Assembly: GCF_002777975.1 (NCBI RefSeq)
Contig: NZ_NGVS01000013.1
Location: forward strand, 162,392-226,391
From: Shewanella carassii
Lineage (GTDB): Bacteria; Pseudomonadota; Gammaproteobacteria; Enterobacterales; Shewanellaceae
Reading direction: 5' to 3'
DNA length: 64,000 nt
In this document: positions 33,260 to 42,247 of the stretch, in pieces
Layout of the letters: each line of letters begins with the position of its first letter
Numbering within the stretch: the stretch's first letter is position 1
The notes under the pieces: generated by a model
The model's database searches: none
The model's input: only the letters and a program-made list of their open reading frames with translations
Told to the model about the DNA's origin: nothing
Position numbers and translations under genes: made by a program

Positions 33260-34651
33260 TTACAATTTAGCCTCGAAAGGGCCCAACATGTTCGCCGGAT
33301 TGACCCAAGTATCAAACTCGGCCTCGGTTACCAGTCCCGACTCCAACGCGGCTTGTCTTAGACTAATGCCTCTTTGGTGGGCGTCCTTGGCGATTTGGGC
33401 GGCCTTGGCATAGCCTATGTGAGGATTGAGGCTGGTGACCAGCATCAAGGAGCGCTGCAGCTGCTTGGCGATCATCTCGCGGTTGGGTTCCAGCCCCGAA
33501 GCGCAGCGCTCATCAAAGCTCAGACAGGCATCACCCAGCAATTCGGCGCTTTGCAGCAGATTGGCGGCGATGAGCGGCCGAAAGACATTGAGCTGAAACT
33601 GGCCGTTGCTGGCACCTATGCTGACGGCGAGATCGTTGCCCATCACCTGAGCCGCCACCATGGTCAGCGCCTCGCACTGAGTCGGGTTAACCTTGCCGGG
33701 CATTATGCTGGAGCCGGCTTCGTTGGCAGGCAATAGCAGTTCCCCTATACCGCAACGGGGGCCGCTGGCGAGCATGCGAACATCATTGGCTATTTTCATC
33801 AGGCTGACCGCCAGGCGCTTGAAGGCGCCGCTGAGTTCCACCATGGCATCGCTGGCACTCAGTGCCTCGAACTTGTTGGTCGCGCTGACAAACTGCTCAC
33901 CACTGAATGACGATATCAGTTCGGCGGCGCGCTCGGCGTAACCTATGGGAGAATTGAGCCCAGTCCCCACGGCCGTGCCGCCAAGAGCCAATTCACGGCA
34001 GTTTGCCAACGCCCCCTCTATGGCGCCTATGCCTTTGTCCAACTGAGTCACCCAGGCACTGATCTCCTGTCCCAGGGTCAGCGGGGTGGCATCCATAAAG
34101 TGAGTGCGGCCGGTCTTGGTAATATCGGCAAACTGTTGTGACTTGTGTTTTAGGCTATCGCGCAGCGCAGCTATGGCGGGCAGTGTGTGCCTGCAGGTCT
34201 TGAGTACCACGGCGATATGCATGGCGCTGGGGAAGGTATCATTGCTGCTCTGGCTGCGATTGACATCATCGTTCGGGCTCAGGCGGATGGCCTTGTGTGC
34301 CAGCGCCATGCCACGATTGGCTATCACCTCATTGAGGTTCATATTGGTTTGGGTGCCGCTACCGGTCTGCCAAATGACCAGGGGAAAGTGCTGCTCCAGT
34401 TGGCCCGCCAAGATTTCATCGCAAACTCTGGCGATGAGCGCCGCCTTGTCCTTGGGCAGTTGCCCAAGCTCGGCATTGGTCTGGGCAGCGGCTTTCTTCA
34501 ACAGGGCGAAGGCGTGGATGATAGCCCTCGGCATACTCGCTTGCGGGCCTATGGGGAAGTTTTCCAGACTGCGCTGGGTCTGGGCGCCCCAGTATTTGTC
34601 TGCTTCGACCTTGACCTCGCCCAGGGTGTCTTGCTCAATCCGATATTGCAT
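33260..34651 (-). CDS. fumC: Fumarate hydratase, class II
   Basis: A 463-residue iron-independent fumarase that interconverts fumarate and malate in the TCA cycle. The family signature is present as [15 protein letters not shown]. The substrate loops include [27 protein letters not shown] and [16 protein letters not shown]. Length matches E. coli FumC. The ATG at 34651 follows a GAGG site, and the open frame to 34705 adds no conserved sequence. It is divergent from the catalase-like gene, with a 139-bp shared promoter region. Oxidative-stress control, as for E. coli fumC, is plausible given that neighbour but not shown. Confidence 0.95.
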   Translation of the reverse strand: MQYRIEQDTLGEVKVEADKYWGAQTQRSLENFPIGPQASMPRAIIHAFALLKKAAAQTNAELGQLPKDKAALIARVCDEILAGQLEQHFPLVIWQTGSGTQTNMNLNEVIANRGMALAHKAIRLSPNDDVNRSQSSNDTFPSAMHIAVVLKTCRHTLPAIAALRDSLKHKSQQFADITKTGRTHFMDATPLTLGQEISAWVTQLDKGIGAIEGALANCRELALGGTAVGTGLNSPIGYAERAAELISSFSGEQFVSATNKFEALSASDAMVELSGAFKRLAVSLMKIANDVRMLASGPRCGIGELLLPANEAGSSIMPGKVNPTQCEALTMVAAQVMGNDLAVSIGASNGQFQLNVFRPLIAANLLQSAELLGDACLSFDERCASGLEPNREMIAKQLQRSLMLVTSLNPHIGYAKAAQIAKDAHQRGISLRQAALESGLVTEAEFDTWVNPANMLGPFEAKL

Positions 34652-34790
34652 TGCCGCCTCCTGTCGTCTGTTGCCGTCCTCAGCATAGCATGGCCTTTGG
34701 CCCACTCCTGAAATAATCCGCCGGGTTTCCCGGTCAGGTTTGGGCGGCCTGTTTCAGGCCTGGATTCTGATTTTTACAAAGGGAGTAAGC

Positions 34791-35771
34791 ATGAGAGTAT
34801 CGGTTTGGCCTGCGTTATTGCTCTTGGGAGCTCAGTTGGGGGCTTTGGGCTCCAGTTCGGTAATGGCGGCTCAGGCAAATGATTTTATCCAGGTATTTGA
34901 AGCGCTTTCCGGTCAACATCCGGGAGAGCGCAAGGGGCATGCCAAGGGAATCTGCACCATTGGCAGTTTCCGGCCAAGTGCAGAGGTGCCATGGCTCAAG
35001 GAACTATCTCTGTTTGCCACAGAGCAGGCACTGCCCGCTCAGGTGCGTTTTTCCATGGCGGGTGGCGATCCTTTTGTGGCCGATACCAGTCGCAGCCCAA
35101 GGGGGATAGGCGTACGCATCGAACTGCCGGACGGGCAGGTGCATCAGTTGGCCGGGTTGACCACGCCTGTGTTTCCGGGGAAAGATCCCGACAGTTTTCT
35201 TGGCTTGCTGCGCGCGTCATTGGCTCAGCGTGAGGGGGAAACCGGCGCGGTTGCACGCTATCTGCAGCAACATCCGGATGCCGCCCGCCAGGGGCAGTGG
35301 CTTAAGCAGCACAATCCACCGGCGGCCTATACCTCGGTCAACTACTTTGGCATTCACAGCTTTATTTTTGGTAACGAAGGCCAGCAAAAGCGCTTTGGCC
35401 GTTGGGAGCTTTGGCCTGTGGACGGGGAGCAACCATTGACGGATGCCGAAATGGCGAAGTTGCCGAATGATTTTCTGCAGGACAGGTTGATGCAGAGGCT
35501 GAAAACAGGACCGGCTCAGTTTGAGCTTAAGCTGACCCTGGCTGAGGAGGGGGATCCCTTGCTGGACCCTTCACAGCAGTGGCCGGAGAACCGACCCAGA
35601 GTCACTCTCGGGCGCCTGAGCATAGACTCGGTTGCGGCTTCGGCCTGCGACAAGCTGAATTTTGATCCCAATGTGCTCAGTAAAGGGATTGCCGCCAGTG
35701 ATGACCCTGTGCTGCGGCTGAGATCCGCGGCTTATGCCATCTCATTTGGCAAGCGTCTAAGCGGCCAGTAA
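34791..35771 (+). CDS. Catalase-related peroxidase, exported
   Basis: A 326-residue heme protein of the catalase-like peroxidase (SrpA-type) family, shorter than true catalases. A signal peptide (VWPALLLLGAQLGALGSSSVMA) indicates export. The distal heme histidine is in KGHAKGICTIGSF. FSMAGGDPFVADTSRSPRGIGVRI is the usual follow-on, with YTSVNYFGIHSFIF in the middle. The proximal tyrosine probably lies in the C-terminal LRSAAYAISF. The ATG at 34791 has a strong GGGAG site. It faces away from fumC. A role in scavenging organic or hydrogen peroxides in the periplasm is inferred. Confidence 0.88.
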   Translation: MRVSVWPALLLLGAQLGALGSSSVMAAQANDFIQVFEALSGQHPGERKGHAKGICTIGSFRPSAEVPWLKELSLFATEQALPAQVRFSMAGGDPFVADTSRSPRGIGVRIELPDGQVHQLAGLTTPVFPGKDPDSFLGLLRASLAQREGETGAVARYLQQHPDAARQGQWLKQHNPPAAYTSVNYFGIHSFIFGNEGQQKRFGRWELWPVDGEQPLTDAEMAKLPNDFLQDRLMQRLKTGPAQFELKLTLAEEGDPLLDPSQQWPENRPRVTLGRLSIDSVAASACDKLNFDPNVLSKGIAASDDPVLRLRSAAYAISFGKRLSGQ

Positions 35772-35783
35772 CGGCAATAAAAT

Positions 35784-35880
35784 GACAGGAACGAACCTTA
35801 AAAATGTAGCGCTTTATCGTTGTTATATGTACATTTTTTATCGTTGGGGGCGATAACTGTATGTCAGGTTCGCTCCTGTC
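35784..35880. repeat. 97-bp structured element with 15-bp inverted termini
   Basis: GACAGGAACGAACCT (35784-35798) pairs with 35866-35880 with one mismatch. Inside there is an AT-rich stretch and a second hairpin (TTATCG/CGATAA). It sits between the convergent catalase-like and HTH genes. It could be a bidirectional terminator or a small palindromic element. Confidence 0.5.
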
Positions 35881-35886
35881 GAAACT

Positions 35887-36120
35887 TTAACGGATTAGGG
35901 TAAACTCCTGGCTCAACTGACGAATGCGCTGCTGCAGTTGCTGCAGTTCTCCCATCAGCCGGGATTGTTTGGGTCTGCCAGCCGCTTCATTCTGCGCCAG
36001 CCACTGATAAACCTGTTTGGTGGAGATCCCATGCTGACGGGCAACGTCAAACATGAGCCTGCCGTTTTGGGTCACTTCTTTAATGGCTTGCTGTCGCAGT
36101 TTCTGCTCGTTAATTTCCAT
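35887..36120 (-). CDS. Small helix-turn-helix protein, transposase OrfA-like
   Basis: A 77-residue protein with a transposase-type helix-turn-helix (KEVTQNGRLMFDVARQHG, then STKQVYQWLAQNE). A leucine/glutamine-rich helix follows (LMGELQQLQQRIRQLSQEF), as in OrfA of IS3/IS911-like elements. No OrfB, integrase domain or terminal repeats are nearby, so it is an orphan or a domesticated regulator. The ATG at 36120 follows GGGAGG. An ATG seven codons upstream is also possible. It is preceded by a 29-30 residue reading frame with its own ribosome-binding site. Confidence 0.65.
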   Translation of the reverse strand: MEINEQKLRQQAIKEVTQNGRLMFDVARQHGISTKQVYQWLAQNEAAGRPKQSRLMGELQQLQQRIRQLSQEFTLIR

Positions 36121-36174
36121 ACCGCCTCCCTGATGGTTCAAGAATGGTTTTCCAGAGCGGTTATTCCAGCTCTG

Positions 36175-36264
36175 CTATTCCACATCCCATTGGCTGTAGC
36201 CCAATTGCTTGAGGCCATGCCAGAGCGAATGCCAACTGTCGCGCATTTTCATCAGTGTTTTCAT
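36175..36264 (-). CDS. Possible 29-aa small protein upstream of the HTH gene
   Basis: A short frame starts at ATG 36264 (or the ATG just before it at 36267). An AGGAG site is 5 nt upstream. It reads MKTLMKMRDSWHSLWHGLKQ and ends LGYSQWDVE, stop TAG. It is rich in Trp, Lys and Met and could form an amphipathic helix. It lies 54 bp upstream of the HTH gene on the same strand. A leader peptide or small effector are both possible, and so is chance. Confidence 0.4.
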   Translation of the reverse strand: MKTLMKMRDSWHSLWHGLKQLGYSQWDVE

Positions 36265-36267
36265 CAT

Positions 36268-36627
36268 GACTCCTGAACAGTGGAATACTGCTTTATAGGT
36301 ATGTAAGAAACATGCCAATTTTTAATCTTCTTTTAATATGTTGATATAAAAGAAAATTGATTCATTTCATGATCGGGTGTATCTGTCTGGCGCCCCCCAA
36401 TAGAGTGCAGTCTGCTCTATTTTGGGACTTTATTTGATGTCAGCGCCATGACACTTGGCTGACAATCCGGGGGGAGAAAGTCAGATTTGACTGAATCCGT
36501 GCTGAACGCCGTGCGGATTTGTTGTCTCTATGGCCTCCGGGGGATTGTCTGCTTGAAGCGCTGCTATATACTTTGGCGCCAGGTAGGTTCCGCTTAGATT
36601 GGAACAAGCAGACGAAGGAAAAATAAC
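36268..36627. other. Divergent intergenic region, 360 bp
   Basis: It contains an AT-rich stretch (36300-36370) suitable for promoters. It also has a hairpin AATAGAG/CTCTATT at about 36400-36422 followed by T's. No gene is evident. Confidence 0.35.
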
Positions 36628-37290
36628 ATGAAAAAGCGCGCTTTTCTGACAGCTCCTCTGTTGCTGGCATTGCTGGCAACTGGCTGTACTACAGTGAATC
36701 CTTATACCAATGAACAACAGACCGCCAAGGCGACCAACGGAGCGCTGATAGGTGCCGTAGCCGGCGCAGCCATAGGTGTGGCCTCCTCCAGTAAGAGTGA
36801 CAGGGGCAAGGGCGCCCTGATAGGAGCCGCATCCGGTGCAGCCTTAGGCGGTGGTATCGGCTATTACATGGATGTACAGGAAACCAAGCTGCGTCAGCAG
36901 CTGGCTTCTACCGGTGTCAGTGTGACCCGGGTGGGCGATACCATAGTGCTCAACATGCCCAATGAAGTGACTTTCCAGGTCGACAAGACAGATCTCAGCA
37001 GTGGTGCCATGCGGGTATTGGACAGCGTAGTGCTGGTGGCCAAGGAATATGACAAGACTCAGCTGAATGTGGTGGGTTATACCGACAGCAGCGGCTCTGA
37101 GTCTTACAACCTGAGATTGTCACAGGTTCGTGCAAGCGAAGTAGGTAATTACTTGATCCGTAAAGGTGTATCCGGACAGCGAGTGCTGACTCAGGGCCGA
37201 GGTGAAGCCAGCCCAATCGCTTCCAATGCCACCCCTCAGGGACGGGCACAGAACCGTCGGGTAGAGATTATTCTTAGTCCGCTAGGCTAA
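36628..37290 (+). CDS. OmpA family lipoprotein, YiaD-like
   Basis: A 220-residue outer-membrane lipoprotein. The signal peptide ends in the lipobox LATGC at about residue 20. A glycine-zipper region (GALIGAVAGAAIGV, GALIGAASGAALGGGIGY) follows. The C-terminal OmpA-like peptidoglycan-binding domain contains NVVGYTDSSGSESYNLRLSQ and QGRGEASPIASN...GRAQNRRVEI. This order matches E. coli YiaD. The ATG follows AAGGA. It has its own terminator. Probable role: link between outer membrane and cell wall. Confidence 0.9.
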   Translation: MKKRAFLTAPLLLALLATGCTTVNPYTNEQQTAKATNGALIGAVAGAAIGVASSSKSDRGKGALIGAASGAALGGGIGYYMDVQETKLRQQLASTGVSVTRVGDTIVLNMPNEVTFQVDKTDLSSGAMRVLDSVVLVAKEYDKTQLNVVGYTDSSGSESYNLRLSQVRASEVGNYLIRKGVSGQRVLTQGRGEASPIASNATPQGRAQNRRVEIILSPLG

Positions 37291-37303
37291 GATTTTAAGT
37301 CTT

Positions 37304-37327
37304 AGGGTCGCTTAGGCGGCCCTTTTT
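37304..37327 (+). terminator. Rho-independent terminator of the YiaD-like gene
   Basis: A GGG-CGC/GCG-CCC stem with a TTAG loop, followed directly by five T's, 14 bp after the stop codon. Confidence 0.85.
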
Positions 37328-37479
37328 ATTGGGTCAAATTGTCCCTTTCTCCGGTTTTCCCTGTCAGGTGGCGTGATCTTGAGGGGAATTTATGACAAGT
37401 TTTGCCGTAGTGCGTTGATTTGTGACGCGCTTTGGTTGAGTTTAGCGGCATCTGTATCTTATACACCGGAGAAAAATAA

Positions 37480-38271
37480 ATGAAAAAGAGTGTCTGCTTA
37501 CTCGCCCTGTTACTGCCTGCCTTCTCTCAGGCGGCGGATCTTGAGTTCAGGGCCGCGGGAAGTTTGAAGACCGCCATGACGGATGTTATCGCCAGTTATC
37601 AGGCCGATGGCGGCGTTAAGGTCAATGCCCAGTTTGCCCCTTCAGGCTTGCTCAGAGGCCGAATTGAAGAGGGCGAGAAGGTCGACCTGTTTGCGTCGGC
37701 CAATATGAAGCATCCACAGAAACTGATGCAGGAAGGCAAGGGCGCGCCTGTGGTGATGTTTGCCCGTAACCGCCTGTGCGCCTTGGCGCAAGATAATGTT
37801 CCGCTGACGACTGAAAACATGTTGGATACTCTGCTGGACAGCAAAATCAAGCTGGGCACCTCCACTCCCAAGGCCGACCCCGCCGGTGACTATGCCTTCA
37901 AGGTGTTTGACCGCGCCGAAGCTATCAAGCCCGGTAGCCAGGCTAAATTGGCGGCCAAGGCCCTGCAATTGACCGGTGGCGCCGACAGTGCCAAACCTCC
38001 TAAAGGCAAAAACCCCTATGGCTGGGTGATGGCCAACAAACGGGCGGATGTATTTTTAACCTACTGCACCAACGCTGTTTTGGCCAAGAAAGAAGTGCCT
38101 GAGCTTAAGATAGTGGCGTTGCCCGAGTCGCTGGCAGTGGGTGCCAATTATGGCATGCTGGTGCTGGATAAAGCCGACTCTGCCGCTTGGCCGCTGGCCA
38201 TGTATATTCTGTCTCCCAAGGGGCAATCCATCCTGGCCTCTTACGGCTTCGAAGCACCGCTGAAACCTTAA
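37480..38271 (+). CDS. ModA-like periplasmic substrate-binding protein, orphan
   Basis: A 263-residue exported protein (signal MKKSVCLLALLLPAFSQA) of the molybdate-binding ModA family. AAGSLKTAMTDVIASYQ and FAPSGLLRGRIEEGEKVDLFASANMKHPQKL are typical ligand-site segments. The C-terminal half (YGWVMANKRADVFLTYCTNAVLA, YGMLVLDKADSAAWPLAMYI) also fits. No permease or ATPase gene adjoins it, so it either serves a transporter elsewhere or binds another oxyanion or organic ligand. An extra insertion, about residues 150-180 (TGGADSAKPPKGKNPYG), differs from classical ModA. Confidence 0.8.
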   Translation: MKKSVCLLALLLPAFSQAADLEFRAAGSLKTAMTDVIASYQADGGVKVNAQFAPSGLLRGRIEEGEKVDLFASANMKHPQKLMQEGKGAPVVMFARNRLCALAQDNVPLTTENMLDTLLDSKIKLGTSTPKADPAGDYAFKVFDRAEAIKPGSQAKLAAKALQLTGGADSAKPPKGKNPYGWVMANKRADVFLTYCTNAVLAKKEVPELKIVALPESLAVGANYGMLVLDKADSAAWPLAMYILSPKGQSILASYGFEAPLKP

Positions 38272-38416
38272 ACAAACTTTCATTCAGGTACGGATATGTT
38301 TCTCGTGACGTCTCCGTGCCTTTCTTGGATGCTTGTCTGATTTTTATCCAAATATGCTTGCATCTGCAATTGTTCCCCTTCTAAAGTAGGGCTTTGTGTT
38401 CTTGCTTGGGGGAAGC

Positions 38417-38800
38417 ATGCTCGAAACCAAAGGCTTACCGATAGCGACAGATTATCTCGGCGATGAAGTGGGATTGATCCGTCTAGGCTACGACAGTCAG
38501 GGCTTGGATGTTGAAGTGAGTGTTGAAGGCCGCCAGGCCACGGTACATTTTGGTTCTGTTGTTGGCTTTCGGGTTCTCGATGAAGGCGATCTGATGGAGT
38601 TCTGGACCGAATGCAGTCTCTCCAATGGTTGGTTGTTTCAGATCTCCAACGGTGGTTGGTTCCGCCAAGAAACCAGTCGCAGCGGCTTTATGGCCAGTAC
38701 CAACCTTGATTTACAAGAATATCTGCTGGTGACTCGAAGGGAGTGTGTCTCTGTCTTCTGTGAGCTGGAGGAACCCAAGATACTTTGGTTTACCGATTGA
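38417..38800 (+). CDS. Hypothetical protein (127 aa)
   Basis: Family not recognised. The ATG at 38417 has a strong GGGGGAA site. The product is acidic and beta-rich (VEVSVEGRQATVHFGSVVGF, MEFWTECSLSNGWLFQI, CELEEPKILWFTD) and lacks a signal peptide. It stands alone between the ModA-like gene and convergent mgtE. Function unknown. Confidence 0.7.
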   Translation: MLETKGLPIATDYLGDEVGLIRLGYDSQGLDVEVSVEGRQATVHFGSVVGFRVLDEGDLMEFWTECSLSNGWLFQISNGGWFRQETSRSGFMASTNLDLQEYLLVTRRECVSVFCELEEPKILWFTD

Positions 38801-38921
38801 GGTCAGCGTCAGTGTCGCCGCTTCGGCGGATAGAGAGCGAGTCGATTCACTCTCATTTTTGCCATGCAAACCTGAGTCGGGTTCATTGAAACCCGATCTC
38901 AGACTCATCAATGCTGGAGCC

Positions 38922-40286
38922 TCAGCCCATTAAAACGAGAGTCGCCAACCCCAGGAAGGCGAACAGGCCTATCACATCCGTCACAGTGGTCAGCACCATG
39001 CCGCCGGCCAGTGCAGGATCCACATTGAGTTTTTTCAGTATTAAAGGGATGCTGGCCCCGGCGAGACCGGCTACCGTCATATTGATCAACATGGCGCCGC
39101 CAATAAGGGCGCCGAGCGCCAGATCGCCTTTCCAGATCCACACGGCGGTGAATACCAGCGCCGACCACAACAGGCCGTTGAGAAAGCCGATGGCCAACTC
39201 CTTGCCGATAAGCCAGCGGGAGTTGCTTTGACCTATGTGACCGAGGGCGATACCGCGGATCACCAGTGCCAGCGTCTGGTTACCGGCAACGCCGCCCATG
39301 CTGGGCACTATGGTCATCAGAATCGCTATGGTGGCAAATTTTTCCAGTGTGCCTTCAAACATATTACTGACCGAGGCGGCCAGTAGGGCGGCAAACAGGT
39401 TGAAAGTCAGCCACAAAGAGCGGCGAATAGCACTCTTGAACACAGGGCCGAAAGTGTCTTCATCATCGTCCATTCCCGCCATCCCCATCATGGAGTGTTC
39501 GGCGTCTTCACGGATAACATCCACCACATCATCGATAGTGATCCGTCCAAGCAGATGGCCTTCGCTATCGACCACTGGCGCAGAAACCCAGTCGTGTCGT
39601 TCAAACAACTGAGCCACATCATTGTCTGACATGGTGACGGGAATGCTCTCAAGCTCGGGATCCATGATGTCGCGGATCCCGGCAGTCGGATCGCAGGTCA
39701 GTAGGCTGGAGAGCTTGACGCCACCGAGTAATATATCGCGCCTGTCCACCACATAGAGGGTATCAGTGGCTTCAGGAAGCTCGCCTCTTTGACGCAGATA
39801 ACGCAGTACCACATCGACATTGACGTCCGGCCTCAGAGTGACGGTATCTGTGTTCATCAGGCTGCCGGCACTGTCTTCCGGATAGGAGAGCGCCTGTTCG
39901 ACCCTGGCCCTGTCCTGGGCACTCATGGAGTGCAGTACCTGTTTGTAGAGGGTGTCCGGCAGGCTTCGCAATACATAGGCCAGGTCATCGGTATCCATAC
40001 CGGCGGTCGCTCGCGCCAAACGCTCAGGACTCATCAGGCTGATCAGCTGGTCTTTCATATCTTCACCCAGCTCTTCGAGGATCTCGCCGCTCTGCTCCTG
40101 ATCCACCAGTTGCCAGAGTACCTGACGGGTACGCGGCGGTGAAGATTCGAGAATAAAGGCGATATCTGAAGCCGTCATCCGCTGCAGCATGTCGCGCACG
40201 TGCACAAACATACCACTGCCAAGAGCTTGGTTCAGTTGAGTAAGACGTTGTTCTGTCAGCTCTTGGTCGAGCGCTTCTATTGGCAT
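38922..40286 (-). CDS. mgtE: Magnesium transporter MgtE
   Basis: A 454-residue magnesium channel. The N-terminal helical domain (residues about 20-125) contains DIAFILESSPPRTRQVLW and LARATAGMDTDDLAYVLRSLPD. Two CBS domains span about 130-250. Five membrane helices from about 280 on include the pore-lining GVAGNQTLALVIRGIALG. The N and CBS domains close the channel when cytosolic magnesium is high. The ATG at 40286 follows a G-rich ribosome-binding site. It lies 83 bp after ptsO on the same strand, so it may be read from the rpoN-linked operon. Confidence 0.95.
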   Translation of the reverse strand: MPIEALDQELTEQRLTQLNQALGSGMFVHVRDMLQRMTASDIAFILESSPPRTRQVLWQLVDQEQSGEILEELGEDMKDQLISLMSPERLARATAGMDTDDLAYVLRSLPDTLYKQVLHSMSAQDRARVEQALSYPEDSAGSLMNTDTVTLRPDVNVDVVLRYLRQRGELPEATDTLYVVDRRDILLGGVKLSSLLTCDPTAGIRDIMDPELESIPVTMSDNDVAQLFERHDWVSAPVVDSEGHLLGRITIDDVVDVIREDAEHSMMGMAGMDDDEDTFGPVFKSAIRRSLWLTFNLFAALLAASVSNMFEGTLEKFATIAILMTIVPSMGGVAGNQTLALVIRGIALGHIGQSNSRWLIGKELAIGFLNGLLWSALVFTAVWIWKGDLALGALIGGAMLINMTVAGLAGASIPLILKKLNVDPALAGGMVLTTVTDVIGLFAFLGLATLVLMG

Positions 40287-40369
40287 GCAGTTCCCCCCGT
40301 TATGCAAAGCGAGGGTATTTTACATCAAGACCGGGGAGTTATAGAAACAAAGAGTGTGACGCTAAGGCT

Positions 40370-40645
40370 TTAGCTGGCTTCGTCGAAACGGGCGTTGATC
40401 AGGGCGCAGATAGCGTCCATCGCGGGTTCGGCATCCGGGCCTTCGGCGATGAGGCGAATCTTCTTGCCTTGGCCGGTTTCCAGCATCAGGAGCCCAAGCA
40501 CACTGGCGGCCGAGGCTTTTTTCTTACCTTGGATCAGGGTGATATCGGCTTCGAATTCACTTGCCAGTACCGCTAGTTTAGTGGCAGCGCGGGCGTGCAG
40601 GCCCAGTTTATTGACTATGGTGATTTCCCGTTCAACCTTTGCCAT
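40370..40645 (-). CDS. ptsO: Phosphocarrier protein NPr of the nitrogen PTS
   Basis: A 91-residue HPr-like protein that moves phosphate from EI-Ntr to EIIA-Ntr. The phospho-histidine is H17 in [13 protein letters not shown]. The regulatory serine region is [15 protein letters not shown]. It overlaps the rapZ 3' end by 14 bp. It completes the conserved rpoN-hpf-ptsN-rapZ-ptsO order. Confidence 0.95.
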   Translation of the reverse strand: MAKVEREITIVNKLGLHARAATKLAVLASEFEADITLIQGKKKASAASVLGLLMLETGQGKKIRLIAEGPDAEPAMDAICALINARFDEAS

Positions 40646-41486
40646 TGCTCAGCTCCCGGTGACGAGCCTGTACCTTGTGTTTGCTATTGCCAAAACGTTT
40701 GGCGAGCTGCTCGGCAACATAGACAGATCTATGCTGGCCGCCGGTGCAGCCTATGGCTATGGTGAGGTAACTGCGGTTGTTGCGTTCAAGGTGCGGCAGC
40801 CAGGTTTCCAGTAGATTTTCTATCTGCCAGATGAACTTGTTTACTAGTGGCTGGCGGCTGAGAAACTCCTGCACAGGTTCATCCAGCCCGGTCAGTGGTC
40901 TGAGCGCCGGCTCCCAGTGAGGGTTGGGCAGAAAGCGCACATCAAACATGAAGTCGGCTTCCTGAGGCATACCGTGCTTGAAGCCGAAGGATTCAAAGTT
41001 GATCACCAGTTCTTTATCGACACTGCCAAGCAGAATTTCCCGCACAGTATCACTGAGTTCATAGATATTCATGACTGAGGTATCTATGTAGTGATCCACT
41101 AGTTTTGACATAGGCTCCAGCAGCTTACCTTCGAGCTTGATGGCGTCCTGTAGTGAGACTTTGCTCTTGGATAGGGGGTGCAGTCTGCGTGTTTCGCTGT
41201 AGCGCTTCAGCAGCACTTTATCGGAGGCGTTGAGGAAGAAGCTGGTCAGTTGGGTGTTTTCCGGCAAGGCTGCCAACTGCTGTTCAAGCACCTTTTCCTG
41301 ATCCGGCATATTGCGCACATCTATGCTGATGGCAACCAGATCATTGCTGCCGCGGAGGTTATCCAACAGGCTGCCTATCATGGGCAGGGGCAGATTATCC
41401 ACACAGTAGTAACCCAGGTCTTCGAGTACCCTGAGGGCAACGGATTTTCCGGAACCGGAGCGGCCTGAGACTATCGCGAGTTTCAT
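40632..41486 (-). CDS. rapZ: RNase adapter protein RapZ
   Basis: A 284-residue protein with an N-terminal P-loop (GRSGSGKS at residues 8-15) and a C-terminal domain containing [18 protein letters not shown]. In enterobacteria RapZ binds a small RNA and guides RNase E to control glucosamine-6-phosphate synthase. The start overlaps ptsN by 4 bp. Confidence 0.95.
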   Translation of the reverse strand: MKLAIVSGRSGSGKSVALRVLEDLGYYCVDNLPLPMIGSLLDNLRGSNDLVAISIDVRNMPDQEKVLEQQLAALPENTQLTSFFLNASDKVLLKRYSETRRLHPLSKSKVSLQDAIKLEGKLLEPMSKLVDHYIDTSVMNIYELSDTVREILLGSVDKELVINFESFGFKHGMPQEADFMFDVRFLPNPHWEPALRPLTGLDEPVQEFLSRQPLVNKFIWQIENLLETWLPHLERNNRSYLTIAIGCTGGQHRSVYVAEQLAKRFGNSKHKVQARHRELSNGKG

Positions 41487-41926
41487 CCTGTGATCACCTG
41501 GTAGAGTTCGGTTGCATCGCTGGATTTACGCAACTGCTTGAGTATCGCCTTGTCGCTGAGCTTTTCAGCCATGGCGGATAGAGTACTCAGGTGTTGCTGG
41601 CATTGTTCGGCGGGCACCAGGAGGGCGAACAGTATGTCCACCGGCTGGTTGTCTATGGCATCGAAGGCGATAGGCTCTTCGCATTTGACCAGCACGGCAA
41701 TCGGCTCTGTGATATCAGGCAGCCGGCCATGCGGAATCGCAATACCATTACCTATACCTGTGCTCCCCATCTTTTCGCGGGCCAATAGGCTTTCAAAAAT
41801 CGCTTGAGAGGAAAGGGTGGGGTACTGGGCGCTGGCGAGATCGCTAATCAGCTCCAGTACCTTTTTCTTACTGCCCGGAGTGGCACAGGTGGTGCACTCC
41901 GGCCGCAGGATGGTACTCAGTTCCAT
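41483..41926 (-). CDS. ptsN: Nitrogen PTS EIIA-Ntr protein
   Basis: A 147-residue EIIA protein. The phosphorylated histidine is H66 in [14 protein letters not shown]. It receives phosphate from NPr and regulates potassium uptake and other targets in relatives. It lies 2 bp after hpf and is translationally close to rapZ. Confidence 0.95.
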   Translation of the reverse strand: MELSTILRPECTTCATPGSKKKVLELISDLASAQYPTLSSQAIFESLLAREKMGSTGIGNGIAIPHGRLPDITEPIAVLVKCEEPIAFDAIDNQPVDILFALLVPAEQCQQHLSTLSAMAEKLSDKAILKQLRKSSDATELYQVITG

Positions 41927-41928
41927 CG

Positions 41929-42216
41929 TTAGTGTTTTGTCAGCTTTTCTTTGTGTTTAATGACCTGACGATCCAATTTATCAATCAGAACGTCGATGGC
42001 GGCATACATGTCGGCATGTTCAGAAGTAGCATAGACTTCGCCGCCATTGAGGTGGATCTTGGCTTCGGCAATCTGTTGCATTTTTTGTACATTGAGCACA
42101 ACGTGCACATTATTGATCTGTTCGAAATGGCGTTCAAGTTTCGAAAACTTACTTTCCACGTAGTCACGTAGTGAGTCGGTGATCTCGATGTGATGTCCTG
42201 TCAGGTTGATTTGCAT
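41929..42216 (-). CDS. hpf: Ribosome hibernation promoting factor, short form
   Basis: A 95-residue HPF/YfiA family protein (INLTGHHIEITDSLRDYVESK, AKIHLNGGEVYATSEHADMY). It lacks the long C-terminal dimerisation tail, so it is the short form that helps form 100S ribosomes with RMF. It sits between rpoN and ptsN as in relatives. Confidence 0.94.
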   Translation of the reverse strand: MQINLTGHHIEITDSLRDYVESKFSKLERHFEQINNVHVVLNVQKMQQIAEAKIHLNGGEVYATSEHADMYAAIDVLIDKLDRQVIKHKEKLTKH

Positions 42217-42247
42217 AGAAATATTCCTCCAAATTCCAACTGTGGAT

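Noticed and set aside
35887..36120. Complete insertion sequence
   Set aside because: No OrfB, catalytic DDE domain or paired ends were found around the HTH gene.
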